Shown piece after piece: positions 54,318 through 63,378 of a stretch of 64,000 bases of DNA. The notes under the pieces are model-generated. The model had not been told where the DNA came from. It saw nothing but the letters and a program-made list of their open reading frames with translations, and searched no databases. The first letter of the stretch is position 1. Each line of letters opens with the position of its first letter. The DNA is from Arcanobacterium pluranimalium (GTDB taxonomy: Bacteria; Actinomycetota; Actinomycetes; Actinomycetales; Actinomycetaceae): the NCBI RefSeq assembly GCF_016907845.1, contig NZ_JAFBCS010000001.1, positions 1,240,001-1,304,000 of the forward strand. The letters run 5' to 3'. Both the position numbers and the translations under genes were made by a program.

Positions 54318-56177
54318 GTGCCTGTAAGTACGTCAGAGCAGATCAAGCAGATTGAGCCGGCAGCAACTGCCGCAGATCGCATTCGTAATTTCTGCATCAT
54401 TGCCCATATTGACCACGGGAAATCAACCCTGGCAGACCGCATGCTCCAGCTCACCGGTGTACTCTCTGAACGAGATATGCGCGCGCAGTATCTCGATCGG
54501 ATGGATATTGAGCGCGAACGCGGAATTACGATTAAGTCGCAAGCGGTGCGCATGCCCTGGACTGTTGATGGTGCGGCCTATGCCCTTAATATGATCGATA
54601 CGCCGGGGCACGTCGATTTCTCTTATGAAGTTTCACGGTCGCTTGCGGCTTGTGAGGGAGCAATTCTGCTGGTGGACGCGGCGCAAGGAATCGAAGCTCA
54701 GACTCTTGCCAATTTGTATATGGCGATCGAAAATGATCTCGCCATCATTCCAGTGCTCAATAAAATTGATCTTCCCGCAGCTAACCCGGATAAATACGCT
54801 GTGGAGCTCGCTTCGCTCATCGGTTGTGAACCAGAAGATTGTATTCGCGTTTCAGGTAAGACGGGCGAGGGCGTGGACGTGCTGCTTGACCGGATTGTGG
54901 GTGAGGTGCCGCCTCCAGTTGGCGACGCCGATGCCGAAACTCGCGCTATGATCTTCGATTCCGTATACGACACCTACCGTGGAGTTGTGACCTACGTGCG
55001 TGTGGTGGATGGAAATTTGCGTCCGCGCCAGCGCATTCAGATGATGTCTACCAAGCAGACACACGAACTTTTGGAAATTGGTGTGATTTCACCTGAGCCA
55101 ATGCCATCGAAAGGCCTGGGCGTGGGCGAGGTAGGGTACCTCATTACCGGTGTGAAAGACGTGCGTCAATCGCGTGTGGGCGATACCATCACCGATTTGA
55201 GTAAGCCCGCAGGCCAAGCTCTTTCTGGTTATCAGGATCCCAAGCCGATGGTGTTCTCTGGTTTATATCCGATCGACGGATCAGACTACCCGGCTTTGCG
55301 CGATGCGTTAGATAAACTTAAGCTCAACGACGCCGCGCTCACCTATGAGCCGGAGACCTCTGTGGCGCTGGGCTTCGGTTACCGATGCGGCTTTTTGGGT
55401 TTGCTTCATTTGGAGATTATTACGGAGCGTTTGGCTCGCGAGTTCGATCTCGATCTGATCGCCACGGCGCCCTCAGTAAATTATCGGGTTATCACTGACG
55501 CTGGTGAGGAAGTCAAGGTATCTAACCCGTCGGAATTCCCAGAGGGCAAGATCAAGGAAGTTATCGAACCGCTGGTTGACGCCACAATTTTGACTCCAAA
55601 AGAGTACGTGGGCACTGTGATGGAACTGTGCCAGCAACGACGCGGAAATATGAAAGGTATGGATTATCTTTCCGAAGATCGCGTAGAACTGCGCTATGAG
55701 CTCCCATTGGCAGAAATCGTTACGGACTTCTTCGATCAGTTAAAATCGCGCACAAAAGGTTACGCTTCCTTGGATTATAAGGAAGAAGGCGAACAAGCTG
55801 CAGATTTGGTGAAAGTCAACATTTTGCTCAACCACGAAACTGTGGACGCATTCTCCGCGATTGTGCACCGCGATAGCGCCTATTCCTATGGCGTTGAAAT
55901 GGCTGCCAAGCTCAAGACGCTTATTCCGCGCCAGCAGTTCGAGATTCCGATTCAGGCGGCCGTTGGCTCACGAGTGATCGCTCGTGAGACGATTCGTGCT
56001 TTGCGCAAAGACGTATTGGCCAAGTGCTATGGTGGCGACGTTAGCCGTAAGCGCAAGCTGCTTGAGAAGCAAAAAGAGGGCAAGAAGCGCATGAAGTCGA
56101 TTGGTCGAATCGACGTGCCGCAAGAGGCTTTCGTGGCAGCTCTTAGTTCTGAAATGCCAGAGAGTAAGAAGAAGTAA
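54318..56177 (+). CDS. lepA: translation elongation factor 4 (LepA)
   Basis: Ribosome-associated GTPase. 619 residues from GTG 54318, with AAGGAG four bases upstream; the open frame extends to 54267. G domain: [48 protein letters not shown]. Then domain II, the LepA-specific fold ([14 protein letters not shown]-like text as [15 protein letters not shown]) and the C-terminal domain [20 protein letters not shown]. It belongs to the holA-rpsT-lepA-hemW block. trmB follows directly. Confidence 0.97.
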   Translation: MPVSTSEQIKQIEPAATAADRIRNFCIIAHIDHGKSTLADRMLQLTGVLSERDMRAQYLDRMDIERERGITIKSQAVRMPWTVDGAAYALNMIDTPGHVDFSYEVSRSLAACEGAILLVDAAQGIEAQTLANLYMAIENDLAIIPVLNKIDLPAANPDKYAVELASLIGCEPEDCIRVSGKTGEGVDVLLDRIVGEVPPPVGDADAETRAMIFDSVYDTYRGVVTYVRVVDGNLRPRQRIQMMSTKQTHELLEIGVISPEPMPSKGLGVGEVGYLITGVKDVRQSRVGDTITDLSKPAGQALSGYQDPKPMVFSGLYPIDGSDYPALRDALDKLKLNDAALTYEPETSVALGFGYRCGFLGLLHLEIITERLAREFDLDLIATAPSVNYRVITDAGEEVKVSNPSEFPEGKIKEVIEPLVDATILTPKEYVGTVMELCQQRRGNMKGMDYLSEDRVELRYELPLAEIVTDFFDQLKSRTKGYASLDYKEEGEQAADLVKVNILLNHETVDAFSAIVHRDSAYSYGVEMAAKLKTLIPRQQFEIPIQAAVGSRVIARETIRALRKDVLAKCYGGDVSRKRKLLEKQKEGKKRMKSIGRIDVPQEAFVAALSSEMPESKKK

Positions 56178-57095
56178 GTGGTTGATAACGAAACACAGCC
56201 GGTGAATTACGGGCGTATTATGTCTTTTTCGCTGCGTGGAAAGCGCCTAGGCGATAAGTACGAAAAAGTCATGGAAGCACACGCTGAGAAGTACCTGCTC
56301 CCGTTTGAAAAAGGTATTGGGCAAGCAACGATTGCGGCCGACTCTCGTATCGATTTGGCTGCCGTTTTTGGCAGGGAAGCGCCAATTGTGGTGGAAGTCG
56401 GGCCGGGCTCTGGAGAGCAGCTAGTTCATGCTGCCACACTTCACCCCGAATGGGATTTTTTGGCCTTTGAAGCTTGGGCGCCAGGGGTTGCACGCTGCGT
56501 AAATGCGGTGTCGCGCGCAGAATTAGACAACGTAAAGATCGCTGAATTGGACGCTGCTCAAGCCTTGCCGATTATTTTCGGTGTTCGCGGCGACGACGCT
56601 CAGCGTCAGTACGCTGCACAAGTGTGGACTTTCTTTCCGGATCCGTGGCGGAAGAAGAAACATCGTAAACGCAGGATCGTTTCACCGGCTTTCGCCCATA
56701 CAGTAGCTGCGGTTTTGCCACCTGAGGGCATTTGGCGAATGGCTACGGACTGGGATAACTACGCTTGGCAGATGCGAGATGTGGTTGCTGAATCGCCGTG
56801 GTTTAGAAATCCTTATGCTGGTCAAAACATTGATTTTACCGATGAAGGTATTTACCAGGGCGGCTTTGCGCCACGGTTTGATGAGCGAGTGATGACTCGT
56901 TTTGAACAGCGCGGTCTGGAAGCGAATCGCTCCGTCCACGACGTCGTCGCCGTACGTAACAACCTGGGTATTGACGACGCCGAGGTGCCTGAGGATCCGT
57001 GGGTGAGCGCCGTCGCCCGTGGGGAAACAGTACTCGCAGATCGTGGTGGTGAACGTCCGCCAAGCTCGCGGCGTGGAATGGCACAACTTGGCTGA
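56178..57095 (+). CDS. trmB: tRNA (guanine-N7)-methyltransferase
   Basis: Methylates G46 of tRNA with SAM. 305 residues, GTG start at 56178 immediately after the lepA stop. VVEVGPGSGEQL binds SAM, FEAWAPGVARC and VWTFFPDPWRKKKHRKRRIV form the tRNA/catalytic region. The first 40 and last 60 residues are longer than in the E. coli enzyme. Its 3' end overlaps the start region of hemW. Insertion between lepA and hemW is a departure from the common order. Confidence 0.95.
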   Translation: MVDNETQPVNYGRIMSFSLRGKRLGDKYEKVMEAHAEKYLLPFEKGIGQATIAADSRIDLAAVFGREAPIVVEVGPGSGEQLVHAATLHPEWDFLAFEAWAPGVARCVNAVSRAELDNVKIAELDAAQALPIIFGVRGDDAQRQYAAQVWTFFPDPWRKKKHRKRRIVSPAFAHTVAAVLPPEGIWRMATDWDNYAWQMRDVVAESPWFRNPYAGQNIDFTDEGIYQGGFAPRFDERVMTRFEQRGLEANRSVHDVVAVRNNLGIDDAEVPEDPWVSAVARGETVLADRGGERPPSSRRGMAQLG

Positions 57096-58299
57096 GCTTC
57101 CTGAGGGTGAAGCAGCTCCTGCTGATGGTACATTGCCTGAACCGAACGTCGGTGGAGGTTTTTCGGCCTATCTTCATATACCTTTTTGCCGAGTTCGGTG
57201 TGGGTATTGCGATTTCAACACCTACACGAATCTCAACTTTGGAAAAGGCGCTGCGCTTACTGATTTTCGGCAAACGCTGTACAAAGAGATCGAATTATCC
57301 CGGCGAGTTTTAGATGTAGGCGATCAAAGTAGCCCGCTGCGCACAGTGTTTTTTGGTGGCGGTACACCGACGATGCTGCCGGCGTCCGAATTGCTAGGTA
57401 TTTTTCACGACTTGACGAGCGTATTCGCACTGGCTGCAGGGGCAGAGGTTACAACCGAAGCAAACCCAGAAACGTTGACCAAAGATTATTTGGCCCAGCT
57501 CAAGGACGCCGGATTTACCCGGATATCTTGCGGTATGCAATCGGCAGAACCCCAGGTTTTGGCCACCCTTGATCGCGCTCACACCCAAGGGCAAGTTGAA
57601 AAGGTCGCAACGTGGGCACAAGAGCTTGGCCTGCGCTATTCGATCGATCTGATTTATGGTGCGCCGGGGGAGTCCATGAAGCAGTGGGAGGAATCCGTTG
57701 AGGCTGCCTTAGCGCTTGAACCAGCGCATATATCGGCGTATGCACTGACGATTGAACTGGGCACGAAGATGGGTGCACAGTTGCGGCGCGGGGAAATTTA
57801 CGAACCCGATCCGGAAGAATTAGCAGATAAATACGTGTTGGCTGATGAGCGGTTTTCTGCGGCGGGGCTACAGTGGTACGAGATTTCAAATTGGGCAAAG
57901 CCCGGGGAAGAATGCCAGCACAATATGCATTATTGGCGCAATGACAACTGGTGGGGATACGGGCCAGGTGCACATTCGCATATCAATGGAACTCGCTTTT
58001 GGAATGTGAAGCATCCTTTGGCGTACGCTCAGCGTTTGAGTGCCAACGCTGACGATCAACCTGCGAGTCCAGCAGCTGGACGCGAGATTCTTACCGAGGT
58101 AGAGCGCCGGGAGGAACACATTATGATGGGCGTGCGGCTCTCGAGTGGCATTGAGGTTCCGACCAGCACGCCTGCACACGTGGTGGCGGGGTTGATGAGC
58201 GACGCACTGATTGATCCACATCAAGCTTTGAGCGGAAAAATTGTGCTCACCCAAAAAGGGCGTTTACTTGCCGATACTGTTATTCGTGAGCTTTGGTAA
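57073..58299 (+). CDS. hemW: radical SAM protein HemW (heme chaperone)
   Basis: Binds heme and a [4Fe-4S] cluster; formerly annotated as coproporphyrinogen III oxidase-like. About 408 residues from GTG 57073; a GTG at 57019 or a later TTG are possible, and the LPEGEAAPADGTLP text before the enzyme fold is a common actinobacterial preface. The cluster motif is CRVRCGYC in IPFCRVRCGYCDFNTYTN, then FFGGGTPTMLP, ISCGMQSAEPQVL and IDLIYGAPGES. The oxidase HemN-specific residues are not apparent. Overlaps trmB by 23 bases. Confidence 0.93.
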   Translation: MEWHNLAELPEGEAAPADGTLPEPNVGGGFSAYLHIPFCRVRCGYCDFNTYTNLNFGKGAALTDFRQTLYKEIELSRRVLDVGDQSSPLRTVFFGGGTPTMLPASELLGIFHDLTSVFALAAGAEVTTEANPETLTKDYLAQLKDAGFTRISCGMQSAEPQVLATLDRAHTQGQVEKVATWAQELGLRYSIDLIYGAPGESMKQWEESVEAALALEPAHISAYALTIELGTKMGAQLRRGEIYEPDPEELADKYVLADERFSAAGLQWYEISNWAKPGEECQHNMHYWRNDNWWGYGPGAHSHINGTRFWNVKHPLAYAQRLSANADDQPASPAAGREILTEVERREEHIMMGVRLSSGIEVPTSTPAHVVAGLMSDALIDPHQALSGKIVLTQKGRLLADTVIRELW

Positions 58300-58356
58300 T
58301 AAGAATATTCCACACGCAGCGCAATATTCGCACAGATATGAGGAGTTGAGAAGCTT

Positions 58357-59037
58357 ATGGGCGATATGTACATAAAAGTCTTGCTGATCGTGCTTTTTGC
58401 AGGAACTTTAGGTTGGGCGCTCTTTATTGGGCTCTCACCGAAGACGCGCGGCGCTTGGGACGAGCGTACTCGACTCATTGCACAGTTACGCAAAGAGAAG
58501 ATTTCGCACAAAGATATCGTGAAAGACGCGCGCTTATTCCTCATTGGTGAACAGCCAGATGTTTCACTGTGGCCCTTTTTGGTCAATGCCGCTGCTCATG
58601 ATGCTATGAGTGGACGCTCTGCTCAGAACTGGCGAAGTGCGCGTGTTCTTGTTGGTGAGCAGGACGCATATCAAGTTATCACCGTGGATTCGCCACTTTT
58701 GGCAGACGGCAGTGAGAAAACATTCGGGCAAATCCTTTGCGTTACCGATTCATTTACGCTTCCAGTTGGTTTTATGCCGACGCCGATGCCGGTAAAAGCG
58801 TCGCAGCCACTCGAAGCCTCACAAAAGCGCTGGAGTTTTTATACCACGCAAAGCCCAGCTGAGCTGCACGAAGATTCTGCGCTGCTGGAATGGGCAAACT
58901 CCCAGGCAAACGTGGTAGCAATCTATACCAATGGCAATACTGCAAGTGCAATTATTCCAGCTCAGGACTTTGATTCAGAATTGGTTGCGGAGATTAAAAC
59001 GATTAAAAGTGCGCTGGCGCAGATCGTGAAGTTATAG
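58357..59037 (+). CDS. predicted single-pass membrane protein, function unknown
   Basis: 226 residues, not recognised. One N-terminal helix (about residues 6-26, IKVLLIVLFAGTLGWALFIGL) then a soluble part with scattered hydrophobics (ARVLVGEQDAYQVITVDSPLL). Charged residues in the first third (ERTRLIAQLRKEKISHKDIVKDARLF). ATG 58357 has AGGAGTTGAGAAG before it. It lies 57 bp after hemW and converges with the DUF3097 gene. Confidence 0.7.
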   Translation: MGDMYIKVLLIVLFAGTLGWALFIGLSPKTRGAWDERTRLIAQLRKEKISHKDIVKDARLFLIGEQPDVSLWPFLVNAAAHDAMSGRSAQNWRSARVLVGEQDAYQVITVDSPLLADGSEKTFGQILCVTDSFTLPVGFMPTPMPVKASQPLEASQKRWSFYTTQSPAELHEDSALLEWANSQANVVAIYTNGNTASAIIPAQDFDSELVAEIKTIKSALAQIVKL

Positions 59038-59073
59038 CGCTGGGTGCTGCGTCAATAGCTGCGGTTTTAACAC

Positions 59074-60045
59074 CTATAGCCCGGCGCTCACGAAATCGAT
59101 CAGCTCTTCCATTCTGCCGAGCAACGCCGGCTCGAGATCGGTATAGGACTTTACCGAATCGAGAATGCGCTGCCAGCCGAGCCCGACGTCGTGCGCGTCA
59201 GCGTGCACCCAACCGAGCCGTGCGAGAGTGCCGATTTTTATATCCTCACCGCGCGGCACATCTGGCCAGCTCGAAATGCCTATAGTGCGCGGTTTTACGG
59301 CCTGCCACACGTCAATATACGGATGGCCGAGCACAAGCACGCCCGGAAGTTTCATTGCTTCTTGGGCAATATGCCATTCTTTCGTTCCGGGCAGGAGGTG
59401 ATCGAGCAGCACTCCTGCGCGGTGTTGGTCTGAGGGGGAGAATACCTTGAGCACGTCCATCAGGTGGTCGGCTCCAAACAGCTCTTCGATCATGATTCCC
59501 TCATAAGCGAGATCTTCACCCCATATTTTCGAAATGAGCTCGGCGTCGTGTTTGCCCTCAACCCAGATTCGAGATGGGCGTGCCACCCTCGCCTTGTGTT
59601 CGACGTGCAATGATCCCGATGCAGTGACGTATTTTCCTGCGACGACGCGCGGCTGCGTTCCGTTGTATTGCCGCGATCCGTTTCGTTGTGGCTGCGCTTT
59701 CGGTTCGATGACGACGACGGGCTGGCCTTCAAGCCAAAAACCGGGGCCGAGTGGAAAGGAACGCTGTTTGAAGTTTCCATCTTCGAGCACCATCTGCCAC
59801 TGTCCTGCGACCTTGTGTACGCGAACTACTTCACCAACGTAGCCAGTTTGAACGTCCTCTAAAAGCAAGCCAACTTCAGCGTGAATCTGGCGGGGCTTTG
59901 GTTTGCGTAAGGGATCAGCTGTGAGAACGTCGTCTCCATAGCGATCGTTCGCATTGCGGAAAATCGGTGCGGGTGCCTCGGCGTCTTGGTGTCGATGAAT
60001 TTCGCGCCCTGAGGGGTGGCGGTTGGTAAATCTTGAGTTCACCAC
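59074..60045 (-). CDS. DUF3097 family protein
   Basis: 323 residues, GTG start at 60045. The actinobacterial DUF3097 family is recognised by RIWVEGKHDAELISKIWGEDL, FGADHLMDVLKVFSPSDQHRAGVLLDHLLPGTKEWHIA and GTLARLGWVHADAHDVG (positions about 165-290). No catalytic function is settled. The EGKHDAE segment is reminiscent of TOPRIM-like folds, but I do not see full motifs. Its position between hemW and hrcA is conserved in actinobacteria. Confidence 0.93.
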   Translation of the reverse strand: MVNSRFTNRHPSGREIHRHQDAEAPAPIFRNANDRYGDDVLTADPLRKPKPRQIHAEVGLLLEDVQTGYVGEVVRVHKVAGQWQMVLEDGNFKQRSFPLGPGFWLEGQPVVVIEPKAQPQRNGSRQYNGTQPRVVAGKYVTASGSLHVEHKARVARPSRIWVEGKHDAELISKIWGEDLAYEGIMIEELFGADHLMDVLKVFSPSDQHRAGVLLDHLLPGTKEWHIAQEAMKLPGVLVLGHPYIDVWQAVKPRTIGISSWPDVPRGEDIKIGTLARLGWVHADAHDVGLGWQRILDSVKSYTDLEPALLGRMEELIDFVSAGL

Positions 60046-60128
60046 ACTAGATTAAATCACCGGACGCGAAAAAGGGGTGACCAATCGGACGTTGCGCAGA
60101 TGCGTGTTGGGGTCAGAAAAGCGTAGAA

Positions 60129-60155
60129 TTAGCACTCGGATACTTTGAGTGCAAT
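60129..60155. promoter_or_regulatory. CIRCE operator upstream of hrcA
   Basis: TTAGCACTC-N9-GAGTGCAAT agrees with the CIRCE consensus TTAGCACTC-N9-GAGTGCTAA except for two bases in the second arm. A -10-like TAGAAT (60124-60129) overlaps the first arm, so HrcA binding would block it. HrcA and dnaJ are therefore autoregulated and heat inducible. The spacing to the hrcA ATG is about 100 bases. Confidence 0.85.
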
Positions 60156-60198
60156 GTTCAGGTTATTGCCGAGCTTGGGTAATTGCTCAAACTTGTTT

Positions 60199-60230
60199 GT
60201 GAAACTGTGGAATTGTGAAACTGTGAAACT
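60199..60230 (+). repeat. GTGAAACT repeats in the hrcA leader
   Basis: Three copies of GTGAAACT start at 60199, 60215 and 60223, the last two directly adjacent. They lie in the untranslated leader between CIRCE and hrcA. Confidence 0.7.
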
Positions 60231-60255
60231 GTGGGACGTTGAAAGGGGGACCTTG

Positions 60256-61278
60256 ATGGGAACACCAGACGAACGGCGTCGAATCGTGCTCAACGCAATC
60301 GTGGAAGATTACGTTTCCACGAGGGAACCTGTGGGATCAAAAGCGGTGGTGGAACGCCACGGCTTACACGTTTCCCCAGCCACGATCCGCAACGATATGG
60401 CGCAGCTGGAAGAAGCCGGACTAATCGTGCAACCTCACACATCTGCTGGTCGCATCCCAACTGATGCTGGATACCGAGCTTTTGTTGATTCGCTGGCGCA
60501 GATAAAGCCTCTTTCTGCTGGTGAGCGGCTCGCTATTGAGCGAATTTTGCGCGAAGCCGTGGATTTAGACGACGTTTTAGATCGCACCGTGCGGCTTTTG
60601 GCGCAGATCACTCAACAAGTTGCGGTAGTGCAGTATCCGTCTTTACGGCGTACCACATTACGCCATGTTGAACTTGTGACGCTCACTGAACGGCTGATTC
60701 TCATTGTGATGATCACTGATGCAGGGCGTGTGGAGCAACGCACTATCGAGCATACGCAGCCGGTCAATGATGCAACTCTCGATGATGTGCGCCTGGCTAT
60801 CAACGAGCATTTAACCGGACTGCAACTAAAGGCTTTGGGTTCAGCTGCAATTAAACTTCTTGAGCAGTGTCCAGCGCATATCCAGGATTTTGCTCGAAAG
60901 ATTGTGGATGTCTTGCAAGGCGCCCTGCTCAATGAGGTTGAAGAGCGCGTGGTGGTGGCTGGAACCGGAAATCTCAGCCGTTATAACGTGGAATTTCATA
61001 ATTCGATTGCTCCGATCCTTGACGTGCTCGAAGAGCAAGTGGTGTTGATGAAATTGCTGGCCAAGCAGGGTGAAGGGCTGCATGTGCGAATTGGCAAGGA
61101 AAACGATGCCGAGGAGCTGGCTGAAACGTCAATTGTGTCCTCCGGCTATGGCAATACCGCAGATCAGACGATTGCCAGCTTGGGAATTATTGGCCCAACG
61201 AGGATGGATTATCCAGGCGCGATATCGAGTGTGCATGCGATTGCGACGTATTTGTCGGAGATTTTGCGGCAAAACTAG
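60256..61278 (+). CDS. hrcA: heat-inducible transcription repressor HrcA
   Basis: Represses class I heat-shock genes by binding CIRCE. 340 residues from ATG 60256, with GAAAGGGGG seven bases upstream (the frame extends to 60145, but those residues are not HrcA-like). Winged helix: SKAVVERHGLHVSPATIRNDMAQLEEAGLI and QPHTSAGRIPTDAGYRAFVD (about 29-80). GAF-like dimer domain after about 105, with the family end VSSGYG...GIIGPTRMDYPGAISSV and VHAIATYLSEIL. CIRCE is immediately upstream; dnaJ follows after 68 bp. Confidence 0.97.
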   Translation: MGTPDERRRIVLNAIVEDYVSTREPVGSKAVVERHGLHVSPATIRNDMAQLEEAGLIVQPHTSAGRIPTDAGYRAFVDSLAQIKPLSAGERLAIERILREAVDLDDVLDRTVRLLAQITQQVAVVQYPSLRRTTLRHVELVTLTERLILIVMITDAGRVEQRTIEHTQPVNDATLDDVRLAINEHLTGLQLKALGSAAIKLLEQCPAHIQDFARKIVDVLQGALLNEVEERVVVAGTGNLSRYNVEFHNSIAPILDVLEEQVVLMKLLAKQGEGLHVRIGKENDAEELAETSIVSSGYGNTADQTIASLGIIGPTRMDYPGAISSVHAIATYLSEILRQN

Positions 61279-61346
61279 CAAGACTTTTGCACAAGATCAG
61301 ATTTTTAATACAGACAGAACAACAGTAAAGATAGGTAAAGCATTCA

Positions 61347-62465
61347 GTGGCCGACTACTACGAAATCCTTGGTGTGTCGCGAGACGCCTCGCAAGAAGAT
61401 ATCAAAAAAGCGTATCGCAAGTTAGCGCGTAAACTTCATCCAGATGTGGCTGGCCCTGATGGTGCAGAGCGCTTTAAAGATGTGACCAGCGCTTATGATG
61501 TGCTCTCTAATGAAGAAAAGCGGCGCATGTACGACATGGGCGGCGAAGATGCGTTGCGTGGTGGGGGCGCCGGGGCGGCAGGCGGCTTTGGCTTTGAAGA
61601 TATCTTCTCAACCTTTTTCGGCGGTGGCGCAGCTCAACGTGGACCAATTTCTCGAGCTCAGCGCGGTGCCGATTCGCTCGTGCGCATGAATCTCACTCTG
61701 GAGGACGTCGTCTTCGGAGTAGATAAACCCATCACTGTTGATGTTGCTGCTGAGTGCCCGGAGTGTCGGGGCATGATGACGGCGCCGGGCACGCAACCGG
61801 TGACGTGTGTACAGTGTGGCGGTTCAGGTTCGGTGCAGCGAGTCACCAATTCGCTTTTCGGTCAGATGATGACGACGTCCGCTTGCGGTGCTTGTCAAGG
61901 TTACGGCACGCAGATCGTCACCCCATGTGGGGAGTGCTCTGGTGAGGGACGCGTGCGTTCGAAGAAGTCAGTCACTGTGAAAGTTCCGGCCGGTGTTGAA
62001 GAGGGCATGCGGATTCGGCTCACTGGGCAGGGAGACGCCGGTGTAGCCGGTGGTATGCCAGGCGATCTTTTCGCTGAGGTTTATGTGGAGAAAGATCCGG
62101 TATTTGTGCGGCGCGGTGACGATCTGCACGCCACGCTGGAAGTTCCGATGACGAGTGCGGTGTTGGGCACTGAGCTTGATATCGATACTTTTGATGGTGA
62201 GCAAAAGGTACATATTGCACCAGGTACGCAGTCTGGTACGGAGGTGCGGCTCGACGGTATGGGTGTTGGCCGCTTGCATCGCCGCGGCCGTGGCGATCTT
62301 AAGATTACCGTTCAGGTGAAAACTCCAACTAAGCTCGACGACGAGCAGCGCGCCTTGATTGAGCAGCTAGCTAAGTTGCGCGGAGAAGAATCGCCAGGGG
62401 CAAGAATGATTTCTGAAACTGGTTCGGTGTTTTCGCGCCTGAAAGATAAGTTTATGGGGATCTAA
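61347..62465 (+). CDS. dnaJ: chaperone DnaJ, HrcA-linked paralogue
   Basis: Hsp40 partner of DnaK. 372 residues, GTG start at 61347. J domain with HPD (KLHPDVAG near 33), Gly/Phe-rich linker (GGGGAGAAGGFGFEDIF), and four zinc-binding CxxC pairs: CPECRGMM, CVQCGGSG, CGACQGYG, CGECSGEG. The first lacks the usual final Gly pattern. Two beta domains follow. Since it is grouped with hrcA rather than dnaK-grpE it corresponds to the actinobacterial dnaJ2. Expected to be CIRCE-controlled. Confidence 0.96.
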   Translation: MADYYEILGVSRDASQEDIKKAYRKLARKLHPDVAGPDGAERFKDVTSAYDVLSNEEKRRMYDMGGEDALRGGGAGAAGGFGFEDIFSTFFGGGAAQRGPISRAQRGADSLVRMNLTLEDVVFGVDKPITVDVAAECPECRGMMTAPGTQPVTCVQCGGSGSVQRVTNSLFGQMMTTSACGACQGYGTQIVTPCGECSGEGRVRSKKSVTVKVPAGVEEGMRIRLTGQGDAGVAGGMPGDLFAEVYVEKDPVFVRRGDDLHATLEVPMTSAVLGTELDIDTFDGEQKVHIAPGTQSGTEVRLDGMGVGRLHRRGRGDLKITVQVKTPTKLDDEQRALIEQLAKLRGEESPGARMISETGSVFSRLKDKFMGI

Positions 62466-62468
62466 CTC

Positions 62469-62552
62469 ATGCTTGGAAAAAATGCGTTCTCTTTGCTCTT
62501 TTTGCCCGCGTCGTCGGCAGCGCATCCAGCTGATTTAGGCGGCATACAGTGA
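62469..62552 (+). CDS. possible 27-codon leader ORF before rsmE
   Basis: ATG 62469 (GGGGAT 7 bases before) opens 27 codons with a hydrophobic segment (MLGKNAFSLLFLPASS) and ends at a TGA that overlaps the rsmE GTG (GTGA). It could be a small coupled peptide or chance. No other evidence for translation. Confidence 0.2.
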   Translation: MLGKNAFSLLFLPASSAAHPADLGGIQ

Positions 62553-63349
62553 CGCTACCTGTGTATATAGACCGCAACATGACGTTTGCCCAGGTGGGCG
62601 ACGTCGTCGTGCTCTCTGGTGAGGAAGCTCGCCACGCAGCCACTGTGCGTCGCACGCGCTGCGGGGAGCTTATTGACGTGGTGAACGCCCAAGGTTTGCG
62701 GGTGAGGATCGAAGTCAATGACGTTGCGAAAAGCCAGCTCGCCGGTATTGCTCGAGAGGTAGTGCAAGAATCTCGGCCCGATACTGCGATTACTTTGGTG
62801 CAGGCGCTCGCTAAAGGTGGGCGCGATGAGCAAGCTGTGGAAACGTCTACCGAATTTGGTGTAGATGAGGTAATTCCATGGGAGTCACAGCGGGCGATCG
62901 TTACGTGGAGTCAATCTGGCAAAGCAGCTAAGGGAGCTGCAAAATGGCAGCTTACGGCTGATGCGGCTGCCAAGCAATCGCGGCGATCTTATGTGCCCGT
63001 GGTGAGCGAAGTGCTCAAATCGCGCGAACTAGCTGGAAAAATAGCTCAGTGGGTAGCAGATGGCGGCCTCGTATTTGTGTGTCATGAAGAAGCAACGGTT
63101 TCTTTAGTGCAGAGCTTGCAACAGTTGCGCTCAGAGCAGGGGCGTCCTTCAAAAACTGCGACAGGCATGCGCTTACTGCCTGCTCATGTGAGTGTAATTG
63201 TGGGGCCGGAGGGCGGAATTACTGCGGAGGAGATTGCGATGTTTACGGCTGCCGGTGCGCAAACTGTGCTGCTTGGTCAACACGTTTTGCGATCCGCTAC
63301 GGCTGGATCGTGGGCAATTGCCGTTTTGCGGGCTTTCAGTGACGCTTAG
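62549..63349 (+). CDS. rsmE: 16S rRNA (uracil1498-N3)-methyltransferase
   Basis: Methylates U1498 of 16S rRNA. 266 residues, GTG start at 62549. SPOUT fold: N-terminal PUA-like part (VVVLSGEEARHAATVRR), then QALAKGGRDEQAVETSTEFGVDEVIPWESQRAIV, the SAM-binding knot IVGPEGGITAEEI, and LLGQHVLRSATAG at the end. Located between dnaJ and phoH, as in most actinobacteria. Confidence 0.96.
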   Translation: MTLPVYIDRNMTFAQVGDVVVLSGEEARHAATVRRTRCGELIDVVNAQGLRVRIEVNDVAKSQLAGIAREVVQESRPDTAITLVQALAKGGRDEQAVETSTEFGVDEVIPWESQRAIVTWSQSGKAAKGAAKWQLTADAAAKQSRRSYVPVVSEVLKSRELAGKIAQWVADGGLVFVCHEEATVSLVQSLQQLRSEQGRPSKTATGMRLLPAHVSVIVGPEGGITAEEIAMFTAAGAQTVLLGQHVLRSATAGSWAIAVLRAFSDA

Positions 63350-63378
63350 ATCTCGCGATCTGAGGTAAGATTGAATTG

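Noticed and set aside
60145-60255. longer hrcA start
   Set aside because: It would begin inside CIRCE and include the GTGAAACT repeats; ATG 60256 has a strong site.
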